Below, one piece after another: positions 41,272 through 49,678 of a DNA stretch of 64,000 nt; within the stretch, counting starts at the first letter, position 1, and each line of letters opens with the position of its first letter. Position numbers and translations under genes: made by a program. A model generated the notes under the pieces. It was not told the origin of the DNA and did not search any database. It was given only the letters and a program-made list of their open reading frames with translations. Where the stretch lies: positions 25,360-89,359 of the forward strand of contig JAFZRE010000019.1 in assembly GCA_017620015.1 (NCBI GenBank). The letters run 5' to 3'. Source of the stretch: Bacteroidales bacterium. GTDB taxonomy: Bacteria > Bacteroidota > Bacteroidia > Bacteroidales > ML635J-15.

Positions 41272-41721
41272 ATGAAAAGAATAGCAATAATTTTAATAAC
41301 AATTGCACTGGCGTTTCCGTCATTTTCACAAAGCAATGCAGAGAAGATTTGCGGAACTTACCTTGTAATCGAAAAAAGCGAAGTTTCGAAGGTAAAAATT
41401 ACGCGAATGTCGAACGGCAATTTCGAAGGCAAGATTGTTTGGATGCAAAACCCCTATTTCGAAGACGGTTCTCCAAAAACCGATGTCAAGAATCCTGACC
41501 CCAACAAGCGCAACACCCCTGCCGACAAGATTGTGCTTTTGCACAACTTCAAGTACGATGCAAGCGACGACGAATGGAGTGGAGAAATCTATAATCCCGT
41601 AGAAGGCGACATGTACAAGGCTTACGCAAAATTCGAATCGCCAAAGAAACTGAAAGTACGCGGCTATGTCGGACTTCCGATTTTCGGACGAAGCATGTAC
41701 TGGGTAAAACTTGATGAATAA
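41272..41721 (+). CDS. DUF2147 exported protein
   Basis: 149 residues. Signal peptide MKRIAIILITIALAFPSFSQ. Typical DUF2147: GTYLVIEKSEVSKVKITRMS, GKIVWMQNPYFEDGSPKTDV, KNPDPNKRNTPADKIVLLHN and a tail GYVGLPIFGRSMYWVKL. A lipocalin-like beta-barrel is expected; the function is not established. Its stop is two bases before the next ATG. Confidence 0.88.
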   Translation: MKRIAIILITIALAFPSFSQSNAEKICGTYLVIEKSEVSKVKITRMSNGNFEGKIVWMQNPYFEDGSPKTDVKNPDPNKRNTPADKIVLLHNFKYDASDDEWSGEIYNPVEGDMYKAYAKFESPKKLKVRGYVGLPIFGRSMYWVKLDE

Positions 41722-41723
41722 CG

Positions 41724-42749
41724 ATGAAAAAACTGACATACATACTGATAGTTGCAGTTGTCCTGCTTGCCGGATGCAAGGATAAGGAACAAAATACCGA
41801 AGAACGCGTTATTTCTGTCAACGCAAAGGTCATCGAAGAAGAAACCTTTGGTGAAAAACGCAACTATGTCGGCACTATCGAGGCTTCGGAAGCAATTACG
41901 CTCAGTTTTGAAGCTGGAGGCAATGTGAAGGATGTGTTTGTGAAGGTTGGCGACAATGTTCATGCTGGCCAGCTGCTTGCAAGACTCGACAAAACTTCGG
42001 CACAAAGTTCCTACGACGCTGCCAAATCGACCCTCGAACAGGCCGAGGACGGTTACCGCCGAGCAAAGCAACTTCACGACAACGGAAGCCTCCCCGAAGT
42101 GCGCTGGGTCGAAATTCAGACCAAACTCGCTCAGGCTCAGTCGATGGAAAATATATCGCGTCAGGCACTCGAGCATTGCGACCTCTATTCGCCAGCATCG
42201 GGCGTTATCGGTAGCAAGTTGATTGAGCAGGGAACAAACGTTTCTCCATTGCAACAGGCTTTCAAGCTAATGAACATCAGACAGTTGAAGGTAAAAACAT
42301 CCATTCCCGAAAACGAAATATCAAAGATAAAGATTGGCAAGAAAGCCATAGTCACGGTTCCTGCTGCTGACGATGAGATTTTCGAAGTCGAGGTAATCGA
42401 AAAGGGTATCGAAGCCAACGTATTGTCACACAGCTACGAGGTGAAGTGCATCTTCACTGGCGACCACGAGAAACTGCTCCCAGGAATGGTATGCAAGGTT
42501 ACGATGGACGAACCCGAAAACACCGGCTATGTAATTCCTTCGCGTGCCGTGCAGACAATGGCCGACGGCATTGGCGTATGGAAAATAAAGAACGGACGCG
42601 CTGAACGTTGCATTGTAAAGTCGAACAAATATGTCGCCGACGGAGTTTTGGTTATGGAAGGCATTGAAAAGGGCGATACCATTGTCACCGAAGGCTATCA
42701 GAAATTGTTCGACAACGCCAAGGTTGAAATAAACAAGATGACAAAATAA
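41724..42749 (+). CDS. RND efflux periplasmic adaptor (membrane fusion protein)
   Basis: 341 residues. Lipoprotein signal MKKLTYILIVAVVLLAG then Cys18. Order: beta-barrel strand, lipoyl half (VGDNVHAGQLLARLDKTSAQ), alpha-helical hairpin (about 95-135), second lipoyl half (DLYSPASGVIGSKLIEQGTN), beta-barrel and membrane-proximal domain. It links the RND pump at 42765 with the TolC-like channel at 45839. Confidence 0.93.
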   Translation: MKKLTYILIVAVVLLAGCKDKEQNTEERVISVNAKVIEEETFGEKRNYVGTIEASEAITLSFEAGGNVKDVFVKVGDNVHAGQLLARLDKTSAQSSYDAAKSTLEQAEDGYRRAKQLHDNGSLPEVRWVEIQTKLAQAQSMENISRQALEHCDLYSPASGVIGSKLIEQGTNVSPLQQAFKLMNIRQLKVKTSIPENEISKIKIGKKAIVTVPAADDEIFEVEVIEKGIEANVLSHSYEVKCIFTGDHEKLLPGMVCKVTMDEPENTGYVIPSRAVQTMADGIGVWKIKNGRAERCIVKSNKYVADGVLVMEGIEKGDTIVTEGYQKLFDNAKVEINKMTK

Positions 42750-42764
42750 GGTTTTGGTTAGGAA

Positions 42765-45700
42765 ATGAGGAAGCGCAATCACATAGAATCGGCAATGCAG
42801 CACCACAACATAATATTTGTTGTATGCGCCGCTCTTGTGGCTTTCGGGATCTACAGTCTTCCGAACCTCAATAAGGATGAATTTCCCCAATTCACTATCC
42901 GTCAAGGCGTTGTGGCTGCAATATATCCTGGTGCATCGGCTCAGGAAGTGGAACAGCAGGTAGCAAAACCTCTTGAGCGATTTCTTTTCACCTATCAGGA
43001 AATCGACAAGGATGGCACCTACTCTATTTCCGAAAACGGAATCGTGTATGTCTTTGTGGAGTTGAAGCCTACAATAAACGACAAGGATGCCGTATGGTCG
43101 AAAATCCGACACGGCTTGAAACTGTTCAAGACGACATCGTTGCCTGCGGGCGTGCTTGAAGTTGTTGTTGTCGATGACTTCGGCAACACCTCGTCAATGC
43201 TTCTGGCGGTGGAGTCGGAGCAACGTACACCTCGCGAACTCGAAAGTTATTCGGAACAAATCTGCGACCGTCTTCGTTCAATTCCTGAAATGGGAAATTT
43301 GAAAACTTTCGGCCTGCAGAAGGAAGAAATTGCCGTTACCATCGATGCTGAAAAACTTTCGGCATACGGCATCGACCAGAAAATCCTGCTTACAGAACTT
43401 GCTACGCAGGGTTTCCGTACCATTGGCGGAAACATCGAGGAGACATCGGGCAACACCCAGATACACATTGCAATACCTTACGATTCGGAATATGCCATCG
43501 GCGAGCAAATTGTCTATGCCGACCCCGATGGACATTCAATCCGTCTGCGCGACATTGCCGAAATCGAACGTCGCTACGCCGAGCCATCGAACTACATTGA
43601 GTACAACGGAAAAAGCTGCGTGATAGTGTCGATGGAAATGTGCGCCGGCAACAACATCGTAGCTTTCGGCGAAAAAGTTGAGAAGATTCTTGACGAAATG
43701 CGACACGAACTTCCACCCGATGTAAATATGCAGCGCATTACCGACCAACCGAAAGTGGTTGACAAGTCGGTGCTTTCATTCTTGCGCGATTTGGTAGAGT
43801 CAATGCTTGTGGTTATCGCCGTGATGTTGCTGCTTTTCCCGTTGCGAACTGCACTCGTAGCTGGTTCTGGCGTACCGATTTGTACCGCCATCACCCTTGG
43901 TTTGATGTATCTATTTGGTATTGAACTTAATACTGTTACACTTGCAGCCCTGATAGTTGTACTCGGAATGATTGTCGACAATTCCATAATTGTCATCGAC
44001 GGGTACACCGACTATCTACAAAAAGGACATTCGCGTTGGTATTCTGCGTCGGTAAGCACCACAGAACTTTTTGTCCCGACACTTTTGGCAACAATAGCAA
44101 TCTGTGCAATGTTCTACCCGATGCTGAAAATCATCAACGGTCCTCTGGGCGACTTCGTGAAACTTTTCCCGTGGACGATTGCCTTCTCTCTGCTGATTTC
44201 ACTGCTGTATGCCGTATGGATAACACCTTACCTATGCACAAAGTTCATACGCAAGGCCGACGACAATGTAAATGCTTTCGAACGCGCACAAAACAAATTC
44301 TTCGACCTACTGCAAGGTTCGTTCGATAAACTTTTGGGAATCTGTTTCCGTTTCCCAAAAACAGTGATTCTGATATTCTTCGTTACTTTCGGTCTGGGTA
44401 TTTTCCTTTTCACGCAAATGAAAATACAGATGCTTCCGAAAGCCGACCGCGATTGTTTTGCCGTCGAGATACACCTTACCGAAGGCAGCAGCTTAGAGCA
44501 AACCGCCGTCGTAGTTGACAGTCTGCAGCATATTCTCAGCGCCGACAGCCGCGTAAAGTCGGTAACATCGTTTGTAGGTTGTGCATCACCACGATTCCAC
44601 GCCACCTACGCACCGCAGATGGGAAAGAAGAGCTACGCACAATTCATCGTCAACACCGAAAGCGAAAAAGCAACGCTTGCAATCATAAAGGAATACGGCG
44701 AAAAGTACGAAAATCATTTCCCGAACGCATACATCCGCTTCAAGCAGATGGATTATCAAGCAGTTAAGAATCCTATCGAAGTGCGTATCAGTGGCGACGA
44801 CCTAGTTACGATGGAAAAATTTGCCGATTCGCTCAAGGTGTATATGAACTCGCTTCCAGAACTCACTTGGGTACATTCCGACTACGACGAGTCGTCTCCT
44901 AATGTGAAAATCCGTCTCAAGCCCGATGAAGCCTCACAGATGGGAATTACCCAGAGTATGCTTTCGATTTACCTTTCGGGAGCGCTTGGAGGACAAACGC
45001 TTACGTCTGTTTGGGAAGGTGACTACAAGGTGCCGGTAGTACTTTACTCGCAGGTTTACGACACCAGCAAAATCAAGACTTTGGAGAATCAGCTTGTCCC
45101 AACAGCCTTGCCGGGCGTGTGGGTACCGCTCCGTCAGGTTGCCGACATTGAGCCAGACTGGCAGAAGTCGTCGATTACACGCTACAACAGCATCCGCACA
45201 ATAACAGTTGGTAGCGACCTAAAATACGGGTGCAGCCAGCCTGTCAGCCAGAAGCAAATTGAAAAGTATGTCGACACCAACATCCGACCCAATCTGCCCG
45301 ACGGAATAAACATTGAATATGGTGGACTTACTGGCGCCAACAATGCTATGATTCCACAGATTGTACTTACGATTATTGCTGCAGTGCTTGTGCTGTTCAT
45401 CTTCTTGCTCTACCATTTCGCAAAAATCGACATGGCAGTGCTTTCAATCGCATCGAGCCTGATTTGCATTTTCGGTGCTTTCACGGGACTTTGGATGTTC
45501 GGACTCGACTTCAGCATTACGGCTGTGCTTGGTATTGTGAGCCTTATAGGTGTAATTGTACGAAATGCAATCATCATGTTCGAGTATGCAGAATCGCTGC
45601 GCCGCGACAAGCACAAGACCGCCAAGGAAGCCGCATTTGAAGCAGGCAAGCGCCGTATGCGACCAATATTCCTAACATCGGCAACAACAGCTCTCGGAGT

Positions 45701-45842
45701 TATACCTATGATTATCGCCCACACATCGTTGTGGATGCCTATGGGCGTTGTAATCTGCTTCGGTACAATATTCTCGCTGCCGCTGATAGTAACAGTACTT
45801 CCTGTGGCTTACTGGCAAATTTACAAACGAAAAGGAGAATGA
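42765..45842 (+). CDS. RND-family efflux transporter
   Basis: 1025 residues, full length, with the RND layout of 12 helices and two large periplasmic loops. N-terminus YSLPNLNKDEFPQFTIRQGV matches RND pumps. TM4 has LGMIVDNSIIVIDGYTDYLQ, where the usual second Asp is Asn. PKADRDCFAVEIHLTEGSS opens the second loop. It exports drugs or toxic molecules by proton exchange; substrate unknown. Its stop overlaps the next start as ATGA. Confidence 0.94.
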   Translation: MRKRNHIESAMQHHNIIFVVCAALVAFGIYSLPNLNKDEFPQFTIRQGVVAAIYPGASAQEVEQQVAKPLERFLFTYQEIDKDGTYSISENGIVYVFVELKPTINDKDAVWSKIRHGLKLFKTTSLPAGVLEVVVVDDFGNTSSMLLAVESEQRTPRELESYSEQICDRLRSIPEMGNLKTFGLQKEEIAVTIDAEKLSAYGIDQKILLTELATQGFRTIGGNIEETSGNTQIHIAIPYDSEYAIGEQIVYADPDGHSIRLRDIAEIERRYAEPSNYIEYNGKSCVIVSMEMCAGNNIVAFGEKVEKILDEMRHELPPDVNMQRITDQPKVVDKSVLSFLRDLVESMLVVIAVMLLLFPLRTALVAGSGVPICTAITLGLMYLFGIELNTVTLAALIVVLGMIVDNSIIVIDGYTDYLQKGHSRWYSASVSTTELFVPTLLATIAICAMFYPMLKIINGPLGDFVKLFPWTIAFSLLISLLYAVWITPYLCTKFIRKADDNVNAFERAQNKFFDLLQGSFDKLLGICFRFPKTVILIFFVTFGLGIFLFTQMKIQMLPKADRDCFAVEIHLTEGSSLEQTAVVVDSLQHILSADSRVKSVTSFVGCASPRFHATYAPQMGKKSYAQFIVNTESEKATLAIIKEYGEKYENHFPNAYIRFKQMDYQAVKNPIEVRISGDDLVTMEKFADSLKVYMNSLPELTWVHSDYDESSPNVKIRLKPDEASQMGITQSMLSIYLSGALGGQTLTSVWEGDYKVPVVLYSQVYDTSKIKTLENQLVPTALPGVWVPLRQVADIEPDWQKSSITRYNSIRTITVGSDLKYGCSQPVSQKQIEKYVDTNIRPNLPDGINIEYGGLTGANNAMIPQIVLTIIAAVLVLFIFLLYHFAKIDMAVLSIASSLICIFGAFTGLWMFGLDFSITAVLGIVSLIGVIVRNAIIMFEYAESLRRDKHKTAKEAAFEAGKRRMRPIFLTSATTALGVIPMIIAHTSLWMPMGVVICFGTIFSLPLIVTVLPVAYWQIYKRKGE

Positions 45843-47233
45843 AAAGATTAGTCGCCATATTATCAGCATTTGCACTTTGTCTGCCAGTTTTCGCACAGAA
45901 CGAGCCTTCGACTTTCGAATCGGACGAAACTCAGCAGGTTTCCCAGTCGTTGACACTTGAGCAGTGCAAGAGCCTTGCCGTTCAGAACAATGCGAAAATC
46001 AGGAATGCCGAACTCGACATCGAAGCCGCCGAACTGACCAAGAAGGGCGTATTTACCAAATATTTCCCACAGGTGAGTATCAAGGGCGGCGCATTCAAGG
46101 CTACCGACCCGTTGCTCGATATGGACATGAATAATGTTGACATAGATTTCGGCAACTTGGCGATGAACAATGTCTTTACAACCTTATACAATGTCTATGG
46201 TCCATATATTGATGCCAATGTAAATGTAAAAGGTCTCGACGACGGAATTGTTGGCGGTGTAATGGCGGTTCAGCCGGTATTTGTCGGTGGACGAATCGTG
46301 AATGGCAACAAACTGGCAGGTTTGGGTGTCGAGGCAGCAAAACTGCAGACCGAAATGGCTCGCAACGAAACCGACCTCAAAACCGAAGAATTATACTGGA
46401 CCATCATTTCGTTGCAGGAAAAGCAGAAGATTATCAAGTCGGTAAACCAGTTGCTCGATACCCTTTACCGCGATGCTTCGGGTGCCGTTGATGCCGGGGT
46501 AATACACCGCAACGACCTACTGAAAGTTACCTTGAAGCAGTCAGAAATGAAGTCGAACGAGCTGAAGCTCAACAACGGCATCCGTCTTGCAAAGTCGGCT
46601 TTGTGCCAGCATATTGGCATTAGCTACGACGAGAATATGGTTCTCTCGGACACTATCGGTGAAATTCCAAATCCAAGCGTCTATCGTGCCGACCATACAG
46701 AAGCAATCAAGGGACGCATAGAATACCAGTTGCTCGACCTTAGCACCGATGCAGAAAGGCTGAAGAAGAAATTGCTTGTCGGTGAAGCTCTTCCGCAGAT
46801 TGCCATTGGCGCTGGGTACACTTGCAATACACTGATGGACAAGTTCAAGACCAACGGACTGGTTTTCGCAACGCTGTCGATTCCGATTTCGGACTGGTGG
46901 GAAAAGTCGTACGATATAAAGAAGCAGGAACTTAACTGCACCAAGGCCGAAAACCAGCGTCGTGACCTTGACGAGCAGATGCTCCTGCAGATGCAGATGG
47001 CCTGGAACGACCTCGACGAGTCGTATTCGCAGGTTCTTATTGCCCAGCAGACTGCCGAAACTGCAGAGGAAAACTTGAAGCTTGCTACCGATAATTATTC
47101 GGCAGGAATGGTAAGCATGTCGGATGTACTCGAGGCGCAAACCTTACTACAACAAGCACAAAGCCAACTGGCCGACAGCAAGGTCGATTATATGATAAAG
47201 CTGACCAAGTACAAGCAAATGACGAGACAATAG
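45839..47233 (+). CDS. TolC-family outer-membrane efflux channel
   Basis: 464 residues from the ATG at 45839 that overlaps the pump gene's stop (ATGA) after AAAGGAG; an upstream in-frame start lies inside the pump gene. Signal peptide MKRLVAILSAFALCLPVFAQ. Two OEP repeats with long coiled helices (SLAVQNNAKIRNAELDIEAA; SYSQVLIAQQTAETAEENLK, then ATDNYSAGMVSMSDVLEAQT). Completes a three-part efflux pump. Confidence 0.93.
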   Translation: MKRLVAILSAFALCLPVFAQNEPSTFESDETQQVSQSLTLEQCKSLAVQNNAKIRNAELDIEAAELTKKGVFTKYFPQVSIKGGAFKATDPLLDMDMNNVDIDFGNLAMNNVFTTLYNVYGPYIDANVNVKGLDDGIVGGVMAVQPVFVGGRIVNGNKLAGLGVEAAKLQTEMARNETDLKTEELYWTIISLQEKQKIIKSVNQLLDTLYRDASGAVDAGVIHRNDLLKVTLKQSEMKSNELKLNNGIRLAKSALCQHIGISYDENMVLSDTIGEIPNPSVYRADHTEAIKGRIEYQLLDLSTDAERLKKKLLVGEALPQIAIGAGYTCNTLMDKFKTNGLVFATLSIPISDWWEKSYDIKKQELNCTKAENQRRDLDEQMLLQMQMAWNDLDESYSQVLIAQQTAETAEENLKLATDNYSAGMVSMSDVLEAQTLLQQAQSQLADSKVDYMIKLTKYKQMTRQ

Positions 47234-47245
47234 ACAATAAAAAAA

Positions 47246-47265
47246 CAGATTTCCTAAAAAATCTG
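47246..47265 (-). terminator. Terminator of tRNA-Pro
   Basis: CAGATTT with AAATCTG, then a T-run on the minus strand. It also faces the end of the efflux operon. Confidence 0.65.
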
Positions 47266-47276
47266 CCATCAAAAAG

Positions 47277-47349
47277 TCGGGGTGAGAAGACTCGAACTTC
47301 CGGCCTCTACGTCCCGAACGTAGCGCGCTACCAACTGCGCCACACCCCG
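47277..47349 (-). tRNA. tRNA-Pro (anticodon CGG)
   Basis: On the minus strand the 7-bp acceptor stem CGGGGTG pairs with CACCCCG. D-arm GCGC...GCGC, anticodon stem CTACG/CGTAG with loop TTCGGGA (anticodon CGG, reading CCG), and T-arm with TTCGAGT. CCA is not encoded. Confidence 0.95.
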
Positions 47350-47425
47350 TTGCCCAAAGGCGGTGCAAAAATAAGATTTATTTTTTACATCACATTATTT
47401 TTTTGCAATTAATTTTAAAATGAAA

Positions 47426-47448
47426 AAGGACGGATAAAATCCGTCCTT
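47426..47448 (-). terminator. Terminator of the greA-HIT operon
   Basis: AAGGACGGAT and ATCCGTCCTT form a perfect 10-bp stem around AAA, with a T-run on the minus side, 23 bp after the HIT gene stop. Confidence 0.85.
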
Positions 47449-47470
47449 CAATAAACCAAATCATTCAAAA

Positions 47471-47863
47471 TCACATATTCTTCTTTATCTCCTCAACGAG
47501 TTGCTTATACTCCTCATCTGTGAGTTTTACGCGAGTATTCGACAACAACATATCTCCTTCCTTACTTATTGGAATTAGATGTATATGAGTATGAGGAACT
47601 TCAAGGCCAAGAACCATTAATCCGATGCGTTCGCATTCGATAGTCTTTTCCAATGCTGCAGCAACCTTCTTTGCAAAAATCAATATCTCCGACAGCACCT
47701 CGTCTGAATTACGGAATATATAGTCCTTTTCTTCCTTAGGAACAACCAAAGTATGGCCTTTCTTCAGCGGATTGATGTCGAGGAAAGCAATAAACTTGTC
47801 ATTCTCTGCCACCTTGTAGCAAGGAATTTCTCCATTGATTATCTTTGTGAACAATGTTGCCAT
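47471..47863 (-). CDS. HIT-family nucleotide hydrolase
   Basis: 130 residues, full length. HIT motif VPHTHIHLIPI (His-x-His-x-His) near residue 98, N-terminal FTKIINGEIPCYKVAENDKF and GHTLVVPKEE as in Hint-type proteins. These split AMP-linked lysine or other phosphoramidates; the physiological substrate is unclear. Five bases after greA. Confidence 0.93.
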   Translation of the reverse strand: MATLFTKIINGEIPCYKVAENDKFIAFLDINPLKKGHTLVVPKEEKDYIFRNSDEVLSEILIFAKKVAAALEKTIECERIGLMVLGLEVPHTHIHLIPISKEGDMLLSNTRVKLTDEEYKQLVEEIKKNM

Positions 47864-47868
47864 AATCC

Positions 47869-48342
47869 TTAAATTGAAATGTTTACAATTTCAAACGATA
47901 CTATTCCACTTGGAACCTGAATATCAACCACCTCTCCCACTTTCTTACCCAGCAAACCTTTTGCAATAGGTGTTGAAACGGAGATCTTTTTTGCCTTAAG
48001 GTCAGCCTCAGATTCTGAAACAATGGTATATTCCATCTCCTGGTTTGTTTTCACATTTCTAAGCTTAACCTTATTAAGAATCTGCACTGCATTGGTATTT
48101 ATCTGTGAAGGGTCGATAATACGTGCATTTCTGATTGTTTCCTGAAGCTTGCTTATTTTCATTTCCAACAATCCCTGAGCTTCTTTTGCTGCATCATACT
48201 CAGCATTTTCCGACAGGTCACCCTTATCGCGAGCTTCTGCTATCTGCTTGGAGATATTAGGTCTTTCAACATTTACCATTCTATCCAATTCATCCTTCAG
48301 TTTCTTTAAACCTTCTTCTGTCAAATATGAAATACCAGACAT
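47869..48342 (-). CDS. greA: Transcription elongation factor GreA
   Basis: 157 residues. N-terminal coiled coil (about 8-75, LKKLKDELDRMVNVERPNIS and GDLSENAEYDAAKEAQGLLE, with the Asp and Glu tip that act in the polymerase active site) and the C-terminal FKBP-like domain ending VSFEIVNISI. It rescues backtracked RNA polymerase. Confidence 0.96.
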   Translation of the reverse strand: MSGISYLTEEGLKKLKDELDRMVNVERPNISKQIAEARDKGDLSENAEYDAAKEAQGLLEMKISKLQETIRNARIIDPSQINTNAVQILNKVKLRNVKTNQEMEYTIVSESEADLKAKKISVSTPIAKGLLGKKVGEVVDIQVPSGIVSFEIVNISI

Positions 48343-48383
48343 AATTTTTAATTATTTAATTATTAACGTTATACAAATAAAAA

Positions 48384-48410
48384 GAAATCCCCTTTTCTCT
48401 GTGGGATTTC
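48384..48410 (-). promoter_or_regulatory. Terminator-like hairpin at the very start of the greA transcript
   Basis: GAAATCCC and GGGATTTC form an 8-bp stem. On the minus strand it is followed at once by CTTTTTATTT. The -7 box at 48416-48423 puts the transcript start at about 48409, so the hairpin would be the first thing transcribed. Confidence 0.5.
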
Positions 48411-48415
48411 CAATG

Positions 48416-48423
48416 CAAAGATA
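48416..48423 (-). promoter_or_regulatory. -7 promoter box of greA-HIT
   Basis: TATCTTTG on the minus strand. Confidence 0.6.
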
Positions 48424-48459
48424 AAACTTTTTTGCTTTGGAAATAAAAAAAATTTTAAT

Positions 48460-48488
48460 CGGAAAGCTCATACGAGATGAACTTTCCG
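48460..48488 (-). terminator. Terminator of the outer-membrane gene group
   Basis: CGGAAAG and CTTTCCG stem with a 15-base loop, followed on the minus strand by a T-rich run. 25 bp after the stop of the PorV-like gene. Confidence 0.7.
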
Positions 48489-48513
48489 ATTATATTGTCA
48501 ACAAATAAAACTC

Positions 48514-49662
48514 TTACATAGTTACACGCAAACCGAATGTATGGACACCTCCGAATACATTCGTAAATCTATACGAATAATCTACGCCAATTACAGGTCT
48601 TGTACTGCATGAAGTTGTGTTCAGTCCGTACTTTGTACCTTCCTCTTTCTTCTTTAACGGAGCCTGCAATGTAATACCAACTGAAGGACCTGAGAATGCA
48701 GTCATACAATTGTCAACTGAATACAAGCCTTTCTCGTAAGTATAACCGCCACGGATGAACAAGTATTCCATGAACGAATACTCGAGACCGATATGGAACT
48801 GGTCGTTTGTAAACGAGTTTGAAGTGAAATTCAGAGCGATTGCAAGATTATGGTTAGAGTAAACCGTTTCCTCTTCTTCGTCAATCTTAGCAGCAAGCTT
48901 GATGTGATATGAGAAACCTATCTTAATCAATGAAGGCAACTCAAATTCCTGGCTTCTGTTTTCAACACTCATGCTTGTACCTGTTGGAGAAAGTCCTACA
49001 AACGACATACCATCGCCACTATATTTCATAGTAGTACCAACATTTTTCATTGTGATACCAAAGTGGAGATTGTCACGCTTTCTGTTGCCAGCCTTATCCT
49101 TGCCGAAACCAGTAATATACTGGATACCAGCATCGAATGCAAAGCCATTAGCACTAAGGTTATCAATGTGCTCGTTAATAATCTTAACGGTAATACCGCC
49201 GAAGATACTATTTGAGAATTCACGTGCGTATGACAATCCGATTACTGTATATCCGGGCTTGAATGTACCGAAACCGCCTTCTGGCATATTTTCAGAGGTC
49301 CTATCAATCTGGCCCCAGTTGAAAGCTTCAACCATTGCACCCAGCACACTGTTTTCGCCAACCCTTACAGCCAATGCTGCAGCATTAACTTGTATGCCAG
49401 AGCCAACAAAATACTGAGAATTATTAAATCCAACTTCCAGTTTCTTGGTAAATGCCAAACCTGCAACATTCAAGTGCATACTTTCGTAACCAGTTACGCA
49501 AGCAACATTTGCATCACCAAAGCCCGAACTTCTTGCCCAGGGATTTATCAAAAGCTGCGAAGCTCCTGCCTGTCCTGCCCTCTGCCAGTTTCCGGCAAAT
49601 AAATTTGTACTAATTAAACCTAAAACCGCAATTAGTATTGATACTAAATATATCCTTTTCAT
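48514..49662 (-). CDS. PorV/PorQ-family outer-membrane protein
   Basis: 382 residues. Signal peptide MKRIYLVSILIAVLGLISTN with cleavage after LFA. Then QAGASQLLINPWARSSGFGD (NPxxRxxGxGxA-type start of the PorV/PorQ group) and repeated amphipathic strands, ending in an aromatic-rich C-terminus (VDYSYRFTNVFGGVHTFGLR). FadL-like beta-barrel in the outer membrane. PorV proteins carry T9SS cargo to the sortase; the T9SS-tailed protein next to it fits such a link, though this may be a paralogue rather than PorV itself. Confidence 0.8.
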   Translation of the reverse strand: MKRIYLVSILIAVLGLISTNLFAGNWQRAGQAGASQLLINPWARSSGFGDANVACVTGYESMHLNVAGLAFTKKLEVGFNNSQYFVGSGIQVNAAALAVRVGENSVLGAMVEAFNWGQIDRTSENMPEGGFGTFKPGYTVIGLSYAREFSNSIFGGITVKIINEHIDNLSANGFAFDAGIQYITGFGKDKAGNRKRDNLHFGITMKNVGTTMKYSGDGMSFVGLSPTGTSMSVENRSQEFELPSLIKIGFSYHIKLAAKIDEEEETVYSNHNLAIALNFTSNSFTNDQFHIGLEYSFMEYLFIRGGYTYEKGLYSVDNCMTAFSGPSVGITLQAPLKKKEEGTKYGLNTTSCSTRPVIGVDYSYRFTNVFGGVHTFGLRVTM

Positions 49663-49678
49663 ATCTCGAGCTATAATT

